A stretch of DNA of 28,097 bases. Origin: Bacteroidales bacterium (GTDB lineage: Bacteria; Bacteroidota; Bacteroidia; Bacteroidales; UBA932). Where the stretch lies: assembly GCA_024689525.1 (NCBI GenBank), contig JAILDI010000050.1, positions 1-28,097 of the forward strand. The letters run 5' to 3'. This document shows, one piece after another, positions 1 through 9,112 of the stretch. Under the pieces are notes generated by a model. That model did not search any database, was not told where the DNA came from, and saw only the letters and a program-made list of their open reading frames with translations. Numbering within the stretch: position 1 is the stretch's first letter; each line of letters opens with the position of its first letter. Made by a program: the position numbers and the translations under genes.

Positions 1-474
1 GGCAATCTCTTTCAGCTTGGGAGCCACATCTTTATCCTTGGCACCCAGCTCGAAAGCCTTGGCATAAGCCTTGGCGGCCTCGCAAAGAATGTCACCTTCC
101 ACGGAAGGCTTGGTAACTTCCACGATAGCCAGAACACCGGCGGCGTTGAAGTAAACATTCACGTGAGAGAGTTCCCACTTCTCGAAGTCCTCGTCACCCA
201 CCTTGACAGTGGTAACAGATGCGGGCTTCTCCTTATTCATCATACCGAAGGTGTTTTTATCGACACCGGGGGTAATGCTGGCGGTAGGATTAGCATAAGC
301 TTTCATATAAGCCTCGGCCAGTTTGATCCAGGTACCGGGCTTGGCGCCCTTCTTGGCATCCTGGGAAGCGGTCAGCGCTTTGTTCACGGCCTTCTGCATA
401 TCTGCATCGGGCTTCTGTGCATAGGCAAACTGCAGGGAGCAGGCCAGTGCAAGAGCGAAAACTAATTTTTTCAT
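1..474 (-). CDS. Secreted protein of unknown function, possibly TPR-like (partial, C-terminus outside window)
   Basis: The minus-strand frame opens with ATG at 474 and runs off the left edge after 158 codons without a stop, so the C-terminus is missing. The first 20 residues form a signal peptide (MKKLVFALALACSLQFAYAQ) with no lipobox cysteine, which suggests export to the periplasm. The mature part is rich in Ala and Lys, with helical stretches such as KAVNKALTASQDAKKGAKPG and AAKAYAKAFELGAKDKDV that resemble tetratricopeptide-type helix pairs seen in Bacteroidetes periplasmic proteins. The TPR reading is an inference because the diagnostic repeats would lie in the missing part. It starts 18 bp after the gyrA stop on the same strand with no terminator between, so it is probably co-transcribed with gyrA. 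Confidence 0.6.
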   Translation of the reverse strand, partial: MKKLVFALALACSLQFAYAQKPDADMQKAVNKALTASQDAKKGAKPGTWIKLAEAYMKAYANPTASITPGVDKNTFGMMNKEKPASVTTVKVGDEDFEKWELSHVNVYFNAAGVLAIVEVTKPSVEGDILCEAAKAYAKAFELGAKDKDVAPKLKEIA

Positions 475-492
475 ACTATAAAAGTTGTTTAA

Positions 493-3027
493 TTATTCTT
501 GTACGGGGGTTTCTTCCGCGGCTTGGCTTTCTTCTTCGTCGCTGTGAGCAACCACGGAGATGGCGGCGATGGAATCTCCTTCGCGGATATTGATGAGCTT
601 GACGCCCTGAGTAGCACGTCCGGCAACACGGATGGTATTGACAGGCATTCTGATGGTCATACCGGAACGGCAGATAATCATGAGGTCATCTTCATCGGTG
701 ACGTTCTTGATGGCTACCAGCGGTCCCGTCTTATCGGTGATGTTCAAGGTCTTGACGCCCTTGGCACCGCGAGAAGTCTGACGATAATCGTTCGGGTCGG
801 AACGCTTGCCGTAACCATTTTCGGAGACGGCCAGCACCTGGTGCTTTTCTGCGTCTTCTGCCTGGGGATCCTGGCAGACAACACCGACCACAAAGTCCCC
901 TTCATCAAGATTGATGCCACGGACACCCGTGGAGGTACGACCCAGAGGTCTGGCCTCGGCTTCGTCGAAGCGGACGCAACGGCCTCCGTTGGCGGCAATC
1001 ATGACGTTGCACTTACCATTGGTAAGGATAGCCTCGAGCAGTTCGTCGTCCTCACGGATGTTAATAGCATTCACACCATTGGTACGGGGACGGGAATAAG
1101 CTTCCAGCGAGGTCTTCTTGACGACACCCTGGCGGGTGACCATCATGATGTAGTTGTTGTTGATGAATTCCTCATCCTTGAGGGAAGGAACGTTCAGATA
1201 GGCGCGTACGGCGTCGTCCGGTTCGATCATCAGGATGTTCTGGATGGCGCGGCCCTTGGAGCTGCGGTTTCCTTCCGGGATCTCATATACTTTGAGCCAG
1301 TAGCAGCGGCCCTTCTGGGTGAACAGAAGCAGCGTGGAGTGGTTGTTGGCGATGTAGATGTGTTCGATGAAATCTTCGTCTCTGGTGGCGCTGCCCTTCA
1401 TGCCGGTGCCGCCGCGGTTCTGGGTGCGGAACTCCGTGAGAGGGGTACGCTTGATGTAGCCAAGGTGCGAGATTGTGATAACCTGGTCCTCGTCGGAATA
1501 GAAGTCCTCCGGATTGAATTCGTCCTCCGAGAAGGTGATTTCCGTGCGGCGGGGATCCCCGTAGCGGGCCTTGAGGTCCATGGTTTCCTCCTTGACGATG
1601 CCGAGCTGTTCCTCGACGGATGCGAGGATTTGGTTGCAGCGGTCGATGAACTTCATAAGGTCGTCGAACTCCTGCTGAAGCTTTTCGCGCTCCAGGCTTA
1701 CCAGCTGGCGGAGCCTCATCTCCACGATTGCCGCGGCCTGGACTTCGCTGAACTGATACCTTTCCACGAGCATCTGCTTTGCTTCGTCGATGCTCTTGGA
1801 TTCGTAACGGATGATGTGGACGATTTCGTCGATGAGGTCCATGGCCTTGAGGAGGCCTTCCAGGATGTGGGCCCTCTTCTGGGCTTTGTCCAGTTCGAAC
1901 TTTGTGCGGCGAACCACGACCTCATGCCTGAACTCCACAAAGCACTGGAGGATTTCCTTGAGGCTGAGGGTGCGGGGACGGCCCTTCACCAGGGCGACGT
2001 TGTTGAATGAGAACGAACTCTGCAGCGGAGTGTACTTGAACAGCATGTTCAGCACCACGCCGGAGTTGACGCCCTGCTTGAGCCTGATGACCACGCGGAT
2101 ACCTTCGCGTGAGCTTTCGTCGTTGATATAGGAGATGCCCTCGATCTTCTTGTCTTCAGCCATCTGGGCGATCTTCTCGATCATTTCCCGCTTGTTCACC
2201 ATATACGGGATTTCCGTCACCACGATGGTCTCGCGGCCTTTTTCATCGACCTCGATTTCAGTCTTGGAACGGATGACAACCCTGCCGCGGCCGGTTTCAT
2301 ATGCTTCCTTGATGCCGCTGCGGCCCATTACGATGCCGCCGGTGGGGAAATCCGGGCCCTTGATGTACTGCATCAGTTCGTCCGTGGTGATTTCCGGGTT
2401 GTCGATATATGCGCAGATTGCGTCGCAGCACTCTCCAAGGTTGTGGGGAGCCATATTGGTGGCCATACCCACGGCGATGCCGGCTGCGCCGTTGAGCAGC
2501 AGGAGGGGCGCCTTGGTGGGGAGCACGGTGGGCTCCTCCAGGGTGTCGTCGAAGTTGAGCGTCATGTTGACGGTGTCCTTGTCCATATCGGCCAGGACGT
2601 CTTCAGACATCTTTTCCAGCTTGGCCTCCGTGTAACGCATGGCCGCGGGAGAGTCTCCGTCCATCGAACCGAAGTTACCCTGGCCCCATACGAGGGGATA
2701 ACGCTGGTTCCACCACTGGCCCAAACGGACCATTGCGTCGTATACGCTGGAGTCTCCATGCGGGTGGTACTTACCCATCACGTCACCCACGATACGGGCG
2801 CTCTTCTTGGTCTGGCCGCCGTAGCGCACGCCCATTTCGTTCATTCCGAACAGGACGCGGCGCTGAACGGGCTTGAGGCCGTCCCTTGCGTCCGGGAGTG
2901 CACGCGACACGATGACCGACATCGAATAGTCGATGTAGGCCGAACGCATTTCGTGGTCTATTTCTACCGGCTGGATGAGCCCCGTGGGCTGCTCCTCAAT
3001 CAGATTCTTCTCTTCGTTATTATCCAT
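493..3027 (-). CDS. gyrA: DNA gyrase subunit A
   Basis: GyrA is the DNA-cleaving and rejoining subunit of the gyrase A2B2 complex, which introduces negative supercoils using ATP. The 844-residue product has the family's usual length. The quinolone-resistance-determining region ([12 protein letters not shown], about residues 89-99) keeps Ser93 and Asp97, equivalent to E. coli Ser83 and Asp87, so no common resistance substitution is seen. The catalytic tyrosine is Tyr132 in AAMRYTE. A GyrA-box-like motif (QNRGGTG) occurs in the C-terminal half, followed by beta-pinwheel repeats and an acidic tail, which supports gyrase over topoisomerase IV. An upstream ATG at 3066 would add 13 residues, but it lies inside the -7 box at 3064-3071, so the start at 3027 (MDNNEEKN) is chosen. 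The partial gene downstream probably shares the transcript. Confidence 0.97.
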   Translation of the reverse strand: MDNNEEKNLIEEQPTGLIQPVEIDHEMRSAYIDYSMSVIVSRALPDARDGLKPVQRRVLFGMNEMGVRYGGQTKKSARIVGDVMGKYHPHGDSSVYDAMVRLGQWWNQRYPLVWGQGNFGSMDGDSPAAMRYTEAKLEKMSEDVLADMDKDTVNMTLNFDDTLEEPTVLPTKAPLLLLNGAAGIAVGMATNMAPHNLGECCDAICAYIDNPEITTDELMQYIKGPDFPTGGIVMGRSGIKEAYETGRGRVVIRSKTEIEVDEKGRETIVVTEIPYMVNKREMIEKIAQMAEDKKIEGISYINDESSREGIRVVIRLKQGVNSGVVLNMLFKYTPLQSSFSFNNVALVKGRPRTLSLKEILQCFVEFRHEVVVRRTKFELDKAQKRAHILEGLLKAMDLIDEIVHIIRYESKSIDEAKQMLVERYQFSEVQAAAIVEMRLRQLVSLEREKLQQEFDDLMKFIDRCNQILASVEEQLGIVKEETMDLKARYGDPRRTEITFSEDEFNPEDFYSDEDQVITISHLGYIKRTPLTEFRTQNRGGTGMKGSATRDEDFIEHIYIANNHSTLLLFTQKGRCYWLKVYEIPEGNRSSKGRAIQNILMIEPDDAVRAYLNVPSLKDEEFINNNYIMMVTRQGVVKKTSLEAYSRPRTNGVNAINIREDDELLEAILTNGKCNVMIAANGGRCVRFDEAEARPLGRTSTGVRGINLDEGDFVVGVVCQDPQAEDAEKHQVLAVSENGYGKRSDPNDYRQTSRGAKGVKTLNITDKTGPLVAIKNVTDEDDLMIICRSGMTIRMPVNTIRVAGRATQGVKLINIREGDSIAAISVVAHSDEEESQAAEETPVQE

Positions 3028-3063
3028 GTTTTCAATTAAATTCCGTTGTATGCCATAAGCATA

Positions 3064-3094
3064 CAAAGATACGGAAAAATATTGAAAAAACGAA
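3064..3094 (-). promoter_or_regulatory. gyrA promoter, Bacteroidetes type
   Basis: Read on the minus strand, TATCTTTG (3064-3071) matches the -7 consensus TAnnTTTG. A TTCG at 3091-3094 sits 19 nt upstream in the -33 position. The gyrA ATG at 3027 then follows a leader of roughly 30 nt. The box overlaps the alternative upstream start codon at 3066, which argues against that start. Confidence 0.6.
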
Positions 3095-3104
3095 GAGAAT
3101 CAAC

Positions 3105-3635
3105 TTATTTCTTCCTGATATTCGATATCTTCATCTCGGTGGAAATGCCGCCGAATTCTTCAAGCAGCATATAGGTGAGCATACCGTCCTGCCTGTACTC
3201 CAGAACGATGCGGGAATAGCCCCTTGCAGCGGCCTTTTTGGCCGTGAGGGTAACCACCCGCCCGCCATTCTTGGGCTTGGACACCAGGTCCGCGTCATTG
3301 TCGGCCGCCACCTTTTCCACGTCGCCCGCGATGCAGTTCAGAAGAGTGTTCTTTAGATTGCGCATCTGGGCATTGCGGGATGTGTCGACGTCCATCGCGG
3401 TACCGTTCAGGTCCGAGCGGAGGAACGGTCCGTCGATGATCATATAATCCCCTTCCGGGTCCGTGAATATCATTGAAACCTGGTCCGGAGCCGTGTAAGA
3501 GAGGTTTCCCTTGCTTACTATCGACCTTCCGGACGCCTTGATGGTCTTTGTCTGGACGAATGAGCCTTCTACTGTCTGTGCCGATGCGGCCGCTGCAACC
3601 AAGAGCGCCGCAAGAATAGTCATGAGTTTACGCAT
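3105..3635 (-). CDS. LolA-like outer-membrane lipoprotein carrier protein
   Basis: LolA-family proteins bind lipoprotein acyl chains in the periplasm and carry them towards the outer membrane. The 176-residue product begins with a signal peptide (MRKLMTILAALLVAAAASAQ). The mature part follows the family pattern: VEGSFVQTKT near the start (compare xxxxFxQxK in LolA), GNLSYTAPDQVSMIFTDPEG, then IIDGPFL, and a C-terminal strand pair ending in EMKISNIRKK. An in-frame ATG at 3686 would push the start into the clpC end and spoil the signal peptide, so 3635 is preferred; a GGAAAGG sequence lies just upstream. The gene follows clpC by 31 bp on the same strand. Bacteroidetes LolA homologues are divergent, so the lipoprotein-carrier role is inferred from family resemblance. 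Confidence 0.75.
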   Translation of the reverse strand: MRKLMTILAALLVAAAASAQTVEGSFVQTKTIKASGRSIVSKGNLSYTAPDQVSMIFTDPEGDYMIIDGPFLRSDLNGTAMDVDTSRNAQMRNLKNTLLNCIAGDVEKVAADNDADLVSKPKNGGRVVTLTAKKAAARGYSRIVLEYRQDGMLTYMLLEEFGGISTEMKISNIRKK

Positions 3636-3666
3636 AGCGCGCCTTTCCAAGCAAAAACGATACCAG

Positions 3667-5988
3667 TTATTTGAGGCTGACCACAATCTTGTCCTTCTCC
3701 AGGCCCACCTTCAGCGTCTTCACGGTCTCTTCCACGCCTTCCTTGGCGGCTTTGATCCTTTCCGTGATGATGTATTCCGACACGGGATCCTCGATGTACC
3801 TGGTCACGGCCCTCTTCAGCGGGCGGGCACCGTAGGCGGGGTCATAGCCCGCATCGGCCACAAAACGCTTTGCGGCGGGGGTGATGGTGAGCCTGTACCC
3901 TGACTCCAGGGCGCGGATCCTGACGTCGCGGAGCTCTATGTCGATGATGGATTCGATGTCCTGACGGTTGAGCGAGCGGAAGTACACGATTTCGTCGATA
4001 CGGTTGATGAATTCCGGCGGGAAGGCCTTGCGGACGGCCTTGTCGATGATGGCCTGCCTGTCCGCGACCATATCCTTGCCTGCGGTGGCAAAGCCGATTC
4101 CGGGGCCGAATTCGGCCACTTCCCGGCTTCCCACGTTGGAAGTCATTATGACGATGGTGTTCTTGAAGTCGATGGTGCGGCCGTTGGAGTCGGTGAGGCG
4201 GCCTTCGTCCATCACCTGCAGCAGCAGGTTGAAGATGTCCGGATGGGCCTTTTCGATTTCGTCCAGCAGCACCACGCAGTACGGCTTGCGGCGGACCCTT
4301 TCGCTGAGCTGACCGCCCTCTTCGTATCCCACGTATCCGGGAGGCGCGCCGATGAGCCTGGAGACGCTGTGCTTCTCCATATATTCACTCATGTCGATGC
4401 GCACGATATTATCCTCAGTGTCGAAGAGATACTCCGCCAGGGAGCGTGCCAGGCGGGTCTTACCCACGCCGGAAGGGCCAAGGAAGAGGAATGTGCCGAT
4501 GGGCCTGTGCGGGTCCTTGAGGCCGGCGCGGCCCCTCTGGATTGCACGGCATACGGTTTCCACGGCCTGGTCCTGGCCGATTATACGGCCTTCCAGGCGG
4601 CGTTTCATCTTCACCAGCCTGTGGCCTTCCGACTCCGCGACCTTGTTTACGGGAATGCCCGTCATCTTGGAAATCACCGTGGCGATATCTTCATCCGTAA
4701 CCACGGAAGAACCGCTCTGGACACCCGTTACCTGAAGCCTTACCATGGAACCGGCCTCGTCTATTGCGTCGATGGCCTTGTCCGGCAGGGAACGGTCCGC
4801 CACATAGCGGTTGGTGAGGCGTACGGCGGCCTCAATGGCCTCCGGAGTATATGTCACGTGATGGAATTCCTCGTAATGCGGCTGCAGGCTCTTGAGGATT
4901 TCGATGGACTGGCCCACGGACGTGGGTTCAATCACCACCCTCTGGAAGCGGCGGTCAAGCGCGCCGTCCTTCTCCACGATCTTGGTGAACTCGTCCATCG
5001 TAGTGGCGCCGATGCACTGGATTTCGCCGCGTGCAAGGGCCGGCTTGAGCATATTGGCGGCATCCAGGCTGCCGGCAGCGCCGCCTGCGCCAACGATTGT
5101 GTGGATTTCGTCGATGAACAGGACGATGTCCGGATTCTCCTTAGCTTCGTCCAGGATGGACTTGATGCGCTTCTCGAAATCGCCCCTGTACTTGGTGCCG
5201 GCCACCACTGAGGCGATGTCCAGCGACAGGATGCGCTTCTTGGCAACTACCGGAGAAATGGTCCCGGAGGCAATCTTGAGGGCAATGCCTTCCACGATGG
5301 CCGATTTTCCCACGCCCGGTTCGCCCAGCAGCATGGGATTGTTCTTCTTGCGCCTTCCAAGTATCTCGATAACCCTTTCTATCTCGTGCTCACGGCCCAC
5401 GACCGGATCCAGCTTGCCCTCACGGGCGGCGCGGGTGATGTCGTAGGCGAACTCCTCGATGTCAAGGGGTTCCTCCTGCGCGGCCTCCATAAGGCCTTCC
5501 GCGGGCTGTTCCTCATCATCGTCCTCCTCCTCTTCCTGAGCGGGACGGAGAAGGCCTTCATCCTCGAAATAGGCCAGCATGCGGCCGTAATCGACGCCGT
5601 TGGAGCGGAGGAAAACCTGGCCATAGCTGTCCGTAGTGCGGCAGAGAGCCAGCATAAGGTGCTGGGGCCCTGCGGCCTCGCTCTTCATCCTGGATGCTTC
5701 CATCACGGTGATGCTGAGCACGTTCTGCGCCTGGCGGGAGAAATTGATGTTGTCTATCTGCTCATAGGGAATGCTCTCCCCCGTCTGGATCCTGGAGTCG
5801 ATATAGGCTTTAAGGTTCGACGGCTCCACGCCCAGGGCCTGGATGGCCTTGAAAGCCACATTGTCCTCGTGGCGGATGATTCCAAGAAGGAGATGGTCCG
5901 GGCCGATGCCGTAGCTGCCGGTGCGCATCGCCTCCTCGCGGGAGTATTTGATGATTCCGTTAAGTTCTTCTGATACCTGTAGTTGCAT
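3667..5988 (-). CDS. clpC: ClpC-type AAA+ unfoldase, ATP-binding subunit of Clp protease, apparently lacking the M-domain
   Basis: Hsp100/ClpC hexamers unfold substrates and thread them into ClpP. The 773-residue product has an N-domain with two Clp-N repeats (about 1-145), an acidic linker (about 150-175), then AAA+ module 1 with Walker A GEPGVGKS (222-229) and Walker B VLFIDE (289-294), and AAA+ module 2 with GPSGVGKT (504-511) and VVLLDE (572-577). An IGF tripeptide (631-633) fits the ClpP-docking loop. Only about 28 residues separate DEAG (410-413) from MTGIPV (442-447); in typical ClpC this gap holds the coiled-coil M-domain with its UVR motif, so that domain appears absent, as in ClpA. 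The rest of module 2 (GLKDPHRPIGTF) is ClpC-like. The start at 5988 is chosen over 6027 because it begins exactly at the N-domain and does not overlap the upstream stop. It lies 11 bp after the phosphorylase gene. Confidence 0.93.
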   Translation of the reverse strand: MQLQVSEELNGIIKYSREEAMRTGSYGIGPDHLLLGIIRHEDNVAFKAIQALGVEPSNLKAYIDSRIQTGESIPYEQIDNINFSRQAQNVLSITVMEASRMKSEAAGPQHLMLALCRTTDSYGQVFLRSNGVDYGRMLAYFEDEGLLRPAQEEEEDDDEEQPAEGLMEAAQEEPLDIEEFAYDITRAAREGKLDPVVGREHEIERVIEILGRRKKNNPMLLGEPGVGKSAIVEGIALKIASGTISPVVAKKRILSLDIASVVAGTKYRGDFEKRIKSILDEAKENPDIVLFIDEIHTIVGAGGAAGSLDAANMLKPALARGEIQCIGATTMDEFTKIVEKDGALDRRFQRVVIEPTSVGQSIEILKSLQPHYEEFHHVTYTPEAIEAAVRLTNRYVADRSLPDKAIDAIDEAGSMVRLQVTGVQSGSSVVTDEDIATVISKMTGIPVNKVAESEGHRLVKMKRRLEGRIIGQDQAVETVCRAIQRGRAGLKDPHRPIGTFLFLGPSGVGKTRLARSLAEYLFDTEDNIVRIDMSEYMEKHSVSRLIGAPPGYVGYEEGGQLSERVRRKPYCVVLLDEIEKAHPDIFNLLLQVMDEGRLTDSNGRTIDFKNTIVIMTSNVGSREVAEFGPGIGFATAGKDMVADRQAIIDKAVRKAFPPEFINRIDEIVYFRSLNRQDIESIIDIELRDVRIRALESGYRLTITPAAKRFVADAGYDPAYGARPLKRAVTRYIEDPVSEYIITERIKAAKEGVEETVKTLKVGLEKDKIVVSLK

Positions 5989-5999
5989 TGTGTGTCTGA

Positions 6000-6884
6000 T
6001 TAAAGGGTAGACATCCTGTCCACGCAAAGCTCCACGAGTTTGCGGATAGCGGGTTTATAGTCCGGATTCGAGCTCTGGAGGTAGCGGTTTGCGATTGCGC
6101 AGCAAACGGTTACGGCGTTGTGGCCAAGCTGGGCGGCGAAGCCTGCCAGCGGCGAGCTTTCCATCTCGAAATTGGTGATGCGGTAATCCTGGTCGTCCGT
6201 GCTGAAGCGGAATGACTCAATCTTCTCCAGCATATCCGGCATGGCCAGAGGCATGCGCACTACCCTGCCCTGGGGGCCGTAGAAGCCGGGGGCCGATATG
6301 GTCACGCCCTTCACCGTCACGTCTCTGAGGAGTTCGATCATCTTGGGGCTGGCCTTCACGAAATAGGGTGAAGGGAGGCAGGGATTCCAGTCCATATGCT
6401 TCTTGAAATCGGCCTCCACCTGGGGGATGGTGACCTTTTCCCTGTTGCCATACCAGTTCATAACCCCGTCGAAGCCCACGGAGATGTGGGAGAGGATATA
6501 TGCGCCGAGGGGAATATCCGCGTGCAGAGCACCTGATGTGCCGATGCGGAGTATATTCAGGGCCCTGTGCACCGGCTTGACCTCGCGCGTTGCGAAATCG
6601 ACATTAGCCAGAGCGTCCAGTTCCGTCATCACGATGTCGATATTGTCCGGGCCGATGCCGTGGGAAAGCACCGTGATGCGCTTTCCGGCGCGTTTGCCGG
6701 TTACGGAGACGAATTCCCTGGAGGCATGGCGGAATTCGATGTCCGTGAGATATTCGGCCACCATGTCAACCCTGCCGGGATCGCCCACGAGTATCACATT
6801 GTCGGCCAGTTCTTCCGGTTTCAGATGGATGTGGAACGCGGAGCCGTCGCCGTTGATGATGAGTTCAGATTCGGGAATTCTCAT
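6000..6884 (-). CDS. Nucleoside phosphorylase, uridine phosphorylase-like
   Basis: Members of the PNP/UDP family cleave nucleosides with phosphate to give free base and (deoxy)ribose-1-phosphate, for salvage in the cytoplasm. The 294-residue product has the phosphate-binding VILVGDPGRVDMVAEYL segment near residue 40, SHGIGPDNIDIVMTEL (compare the family SxGxGxPSxxIxxxEL), a ribose/phosphate-site segment ILRIGTSGALHADIPLG, and NFEMESSPLAGFAAQLGH, where the FEMES motif binds ribose. The length fits a slightly long Bacteroidetes uridine-phosphorylase-like group; base preference (uridine versus purine) cannot be fixed by eye. The start at 6884 is chosen because an upstream in-frame ATG at 6923 lies beyond the -7 box at 6912-6919. 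It is the first gene of a probable operon with clpC and the lolA-like gene. Confidence 0.85.
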   Translation of the reverse strand: MRIPESELIINGDGSAFHIHLKPEELADNVILVGDPGRVDMVAEYLTDIEFRHASREFVSVTGKRAGKRITVLSHGIGPDNIDIVMTELDALANVDFATREVKPVHRALNILRIGTSGALHADIPLGAYILSHISVGFDGVMNWYGNREKVTIPQVEADFKKHMDWNPCLPSPYFVKASPKMIELLRDVTVKGVTISAPGFYGPQGRVVRMPLAMPDMLEKIESFRFSTDDQDYRITNFEMESSPLAGFAAQLGHNAVTVCCAIANRYLQSSNPDYKPAIRKLVELCVDRMSTL

Positions 6885-6911
6885 AATTTTTCCAATTTTA
6901 GTGTGAACTAA

Positions 6912-6919
6912 CAAATATA
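6912..6919 (-). promoter_or_regulatory. -7 box for the nucleoside phosphorylase-clpC unit
   Basis: TATATTTG on the minus strand matches TAnnTTTG and lies 27 nt before the ATG at 6884. No convincing -33 TTTG is seen at about 20 nt upstream. It faces a divergent -7 box at 6941-6948. Confidence 0.45.
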
Positions 6920-6940
6920 GCATATTTGGAGCACTTTTCC

Positions 6941-6948
6941 TATATTTG
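6941..6948 (+). promoter_or_regulatory. -7 box for the DUF4293-like gene
   Basis: TATATTTG on the plus strand matches TAnnTTTG, 17 nt before the ATG at 6966. A TTTG at 6925-6928 is too close (12 nt) to be a standard -33 element, so the -33 side is weak. Confidence 0.45.
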
Positions 6949-6965
6949 CAAAAATTTTATACACT

Positions 6966-7394
6966 ATGTGGCAGAGAATTCAAACCCTATATCTTGCAAT
7001 ATCGGCAGTGCTTGTCGGCGTACTTCTTTTCGGAACGGCCTATGTACCGGTTGGTGACGGAGATCCCGTGCGTTACATCGCCCTCCAGAGCCCCTGGTTC
7101 GGCATTCTCCTGGGCCTTATCGCGCTGATGATCGTCATCGCCCTCATCGCCTTCAAAGTGCGCATCCTGCAGATGAGGCTCGCCACCCTGTCGGCCCTTG
7201 TCGCCCTCGGAGCACAGGGCTGGCTCGCCTTCCTGTACTTCTCGATGCACGATGTTGTGTTCAAGTGGACGGTGATCTTCCCCTTCGTCATATTTATATC
7301 AAATATCCTGGCAGCAAGGGGTTGCTACCAGGATCAGTTGATGGTGGAGGCTGCTACGCGAATCCGTGATTCACGCAAAAAGCGCCGCCGTTAA
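6966..7394 (+). CDS. DUF4293-like four-helix inner membrane protein
   Basis: This 142-residue protein has an N-terminal MWQRIQTLYL motif, four hydrophobic segments (about residues 8-24, 45-65, 72-92 and 100-118) and a strongly basic tail (RIRDSRKKRRR). This is the layout of the DUF4293 family found across Bacteroidetes, whose function is unknown. The basic tail suggests a cytoplasmic C-terminus. It stands alone, divergent from the phosphorylase-clpC unit and convergent with fabF. Its TAA stop (7392-7394) overlaps the fabF stop on the other strand through a shared TTAA palindrome at 7391-7394, so no room is left for a conventional terminator between them. Confidence 0.8.
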   Translation: MWQRIQTLYLAISAVLVGVLLFGTAYVPVGDGDPVRYIALQSPWFGILLGLIALMIVIALIAFKVRILQMRLATLSALVALGAQGWLAFLYFSMHDVVFKWTVIFPFVIFISNILAARGCYQDQLMVEAATRIRDSRKKRRR

Positions 7395-8650
7395 CCTTCG
7401 TACTTGCGGAATGCCACGCAGGCATCGTGTCCGCCGAATCCCAGGGAATCTGAAATCGCAAGCGTGAGCGGAGCCTTTACGGCTACGTTCGGAGTGTAAT
7501 CCAGGTCGCACTCCGGGTCCGGCGTATCCAGATGGATGGTGGGAGGGCAGATGCCTTCGCGAAGCGCCATAATGGCCGCGATGGCCTCTGCGGCACCCGC
7601 CGCGCCGAACATATGTCCGGTCATACTCTTGGTCGATGAGATGTGCGCCTTGTACGCAAAGTCTCCGAGAGCAAGCTTGTAGGCCAGGGTTTCCGCGGCG
7701 TCGTTGAGCCTGGTACCAGTTCCGTGGGCGTTGATGTAAAGGCAGTCCTTTGCGGGATCGAAGCCGGCTTCCTGAAGGGAAAGCTCGATTGCACGCGCCT
7801 GTGTGGTGCCGTCCGGGCGCGGTGCGGTTGCGTGATATGCATCGCAGGTGTTGCCGTAGCCCACAATTTCCGCCAGGATGTTGGCTCCGCGCGCAAGGGC
7901 GTGGTCCAGTGATTCGAGCACAAGCACGCCTGCGCCGTCGCCGATCACGAAGCCCTGGCGGTTCGCGTTGAACGGAAGGGATGCGTAATCCGGGTCTGTC
8001 GAAGGCGACAGGGCCTTTGCATTTGCAAATCCAGCCACTCCGAGTGGAATCGAAGCGTGCTCGGTACCGCCTGCGAGGATTGCATCGGCATATCCGTGAC
8101 GGATGGCCCTATAAGCCTCTCCAATGCAGTGGGACGATGTTGCGCAGGCCGTGACGATATCAAGGCAGGGGCCCTTGGCGTTGTTGCGGATTGCAACATG
8201 GCCGGCCGCGATATTGGAAATCATGGTGGGTATGAAAAGCGGGGAAATCCATCGGCCCGACGGCTCCTCGATCATCTTCACGGTCTCGCGGTATTGGATT
8301 TCAAAACCGCCGATTCCGCTTCCCACGTATACGCCAAGGCGGAACGGGTCTATGTTGCCTTCCCCATCGTCGGTGGAGCGGAGGCCGCTCATTTCCATTG
8401 CCTCTTTGGCAGCTGCGATAGCGAAGAGGACGAAGTTGTCCTGTTTGCGCACGAAGGCCTTTTCCATGCCATAGGACTCGGCATCGAATTCCTTCACCTT
8501 TCCGGCAATTGTAACGTTCACGTCCTTGAATTCCTCCACGTGCACGATACCGTTCACACCGGCCTTGAGATTCGACCAGTATGTATTAAGGTCTTTTCCA
8601 ACGGATGAGATGATTCCCATCCCGGTAATAACTACTCGTTTAGGTTCCAT
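7391..8650 (-). CDS. fabF: Beta-ketoacyl-ACP synthase II
   Basis: FabF condenses malonyl-ACP with acyl-ACP in fatty acid chain elongation. The 419-residue product carries the full thiolase-fold triad: Cys169 in TACATSS, His309 in NAHGTGTRLND and His346 in KSMTGHMFG, with Lys341 beside it. The N-terminus KRVVITGMGIISSVGKD is typical. Possible starts are 8650 (MEPKRVV) and 8659 (MNDMEP); 8650 lies 1 bp beyond the queF stop and is preferred, though 8659 would give overlap coupling. A far upstream ATG at 8722 lies deep inside queF and is rejected. It is the last gene of prfA-queF-fabF; acpP is not adjacent, unlike in many bacteria. Confidence 0.95.
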   Translation of the reverse strand: MEPKRVVITGMGIISSVGKDLNTYWSNLKAGVNGIVHVEEFKDVNVTIAGKVKEFDAESYGMEKAFVRKQDNFVLFAIAAAKEAMEMSGLRSTDDGEGNIDPFRLGVYVGSGIGGFEIQYRETVKMIEEPSGRWISPLFIPTMISNIAAGHVAIRNNAKGPCLDIVTACATSSHCIGEAYRAIRHGYADAILAGGTEHASIPLGVAGFANAKALSPSTDPDYASLPFNANRQGFVIGDGAGVLVLESLDHALARGANILAEIVGYGNTCDAYHATAPRPDGTTQARAIELSLQEAGFDPAKDCLYINAHGTGTRLNDAAETLAYKLALGDFAYKAHISSTKSMTGHMFGAAGAAEAIAAIMALREGICPPTIHLDTPDPECDLDYTPNVAVKAPLTLAISDSLGFGGHDACVAFRKYEG

Positions 8651-8651
8651 A

Positions 8652-9107
8652 TCATTCATGAGTTTCGAGGCGCCTCTGTGCCACAGCCTCCCACTTGGTG
8701 CCGGGGCGGCCGTAATTGGCATAAGGGAAAATGGAGATGCCTCCGCGGGGAGTGAAGAACCCCGTAACTTCTATGTATTTGGGATCCATCAGGGCGATGA
8801 GATCCTTCATTATGGTATTCACGCAGTCCTCATGGAAGTCTCCGTGGCTGCGGAAACTGAAAAGGTACAGCTTGAGGCTCTTGGATTCCACCATTTTCAC
8901 ATCCGGGACGTAACTTATGCGGATTTCCGCAAAATCCGGCTGGCCCGTAATTGGGCACAAGGTAGTGAATTCCGGGCAGTTGAACCTTACCCAGTAGTCG
9001 TTTTCCCGGTGAGCGTTCTCGAAGGTTTCCAGAACCTCCGGAGCGTATTCCTGGCTGTAGCGTGTTTCGTGCCCCAGCGCCTTGAGATCTTTGGGATTGC
9101 GTGCCAT
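8652..9107 (-). CDS. queF: NADPH-dependent 7-cyano-7-deazaguanine (preQ0) reductase, single-domain type
   Basis: QueF reduces the nitrile of preQ0 to the aminomethyl group of preQ1, a step in queuosine tRNA modification. The 151-residue size fits the short YkvM type rather than the two-domain E. coli type. Catalytic residues are visible: Cys51 in [13 protein letters not shown] forms the thioimide, Asp58 is the proton donor, and His92-Glu93 in DFHEDCVN fit the substrate-binding pair; the QueF signature [13 protein letters not shown] spans about 74-86. The start at 9107 (MARNPKDL) is chosen; an in-frame ATG at 9173 would run into prfA. It begins 5 bp after the prfA stop and ends 1 bp before fabF, so it is translated from the prfA transcript. 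No preQ1 riboswitch is seen. Confidence 0.95.
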   Translation of the reverse strand: MARNPKDLKALGHETRYSQEYAPEVLETFENAHRENDYWVRFNCPEFTTLCPITGQPDFAEIRISYVPDVKMVESKSLKLYLFSFRSHGDFHEDCVNTIMKDLIALMDPKYIEVTGFFTPRGGISIFPYANYGRPGTKWEAVAQRRLETHE

Positions 9108-9112
9108 GACTT

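Noticed and set aside
163..465. Plus-strand frame of 100 codons at the left edge
   Set aside because: The minus-strand frame over the same DNA has a good signal peptide and extends to the window edge; the plus-strand frame is its shadow.
499..2010. Open frame of 503 codons on the plus strand within gyrA
   Set aside because: It is antisense to the highly conserved gyrA; the protein has no known features and reflects codon bias.
2730..2780. Possible fluoroquinolone-resistance change in gyrA
   Set aside because: The Ser and Asp at the positions equivalent to E. coli 83 and 87 are both wild type.
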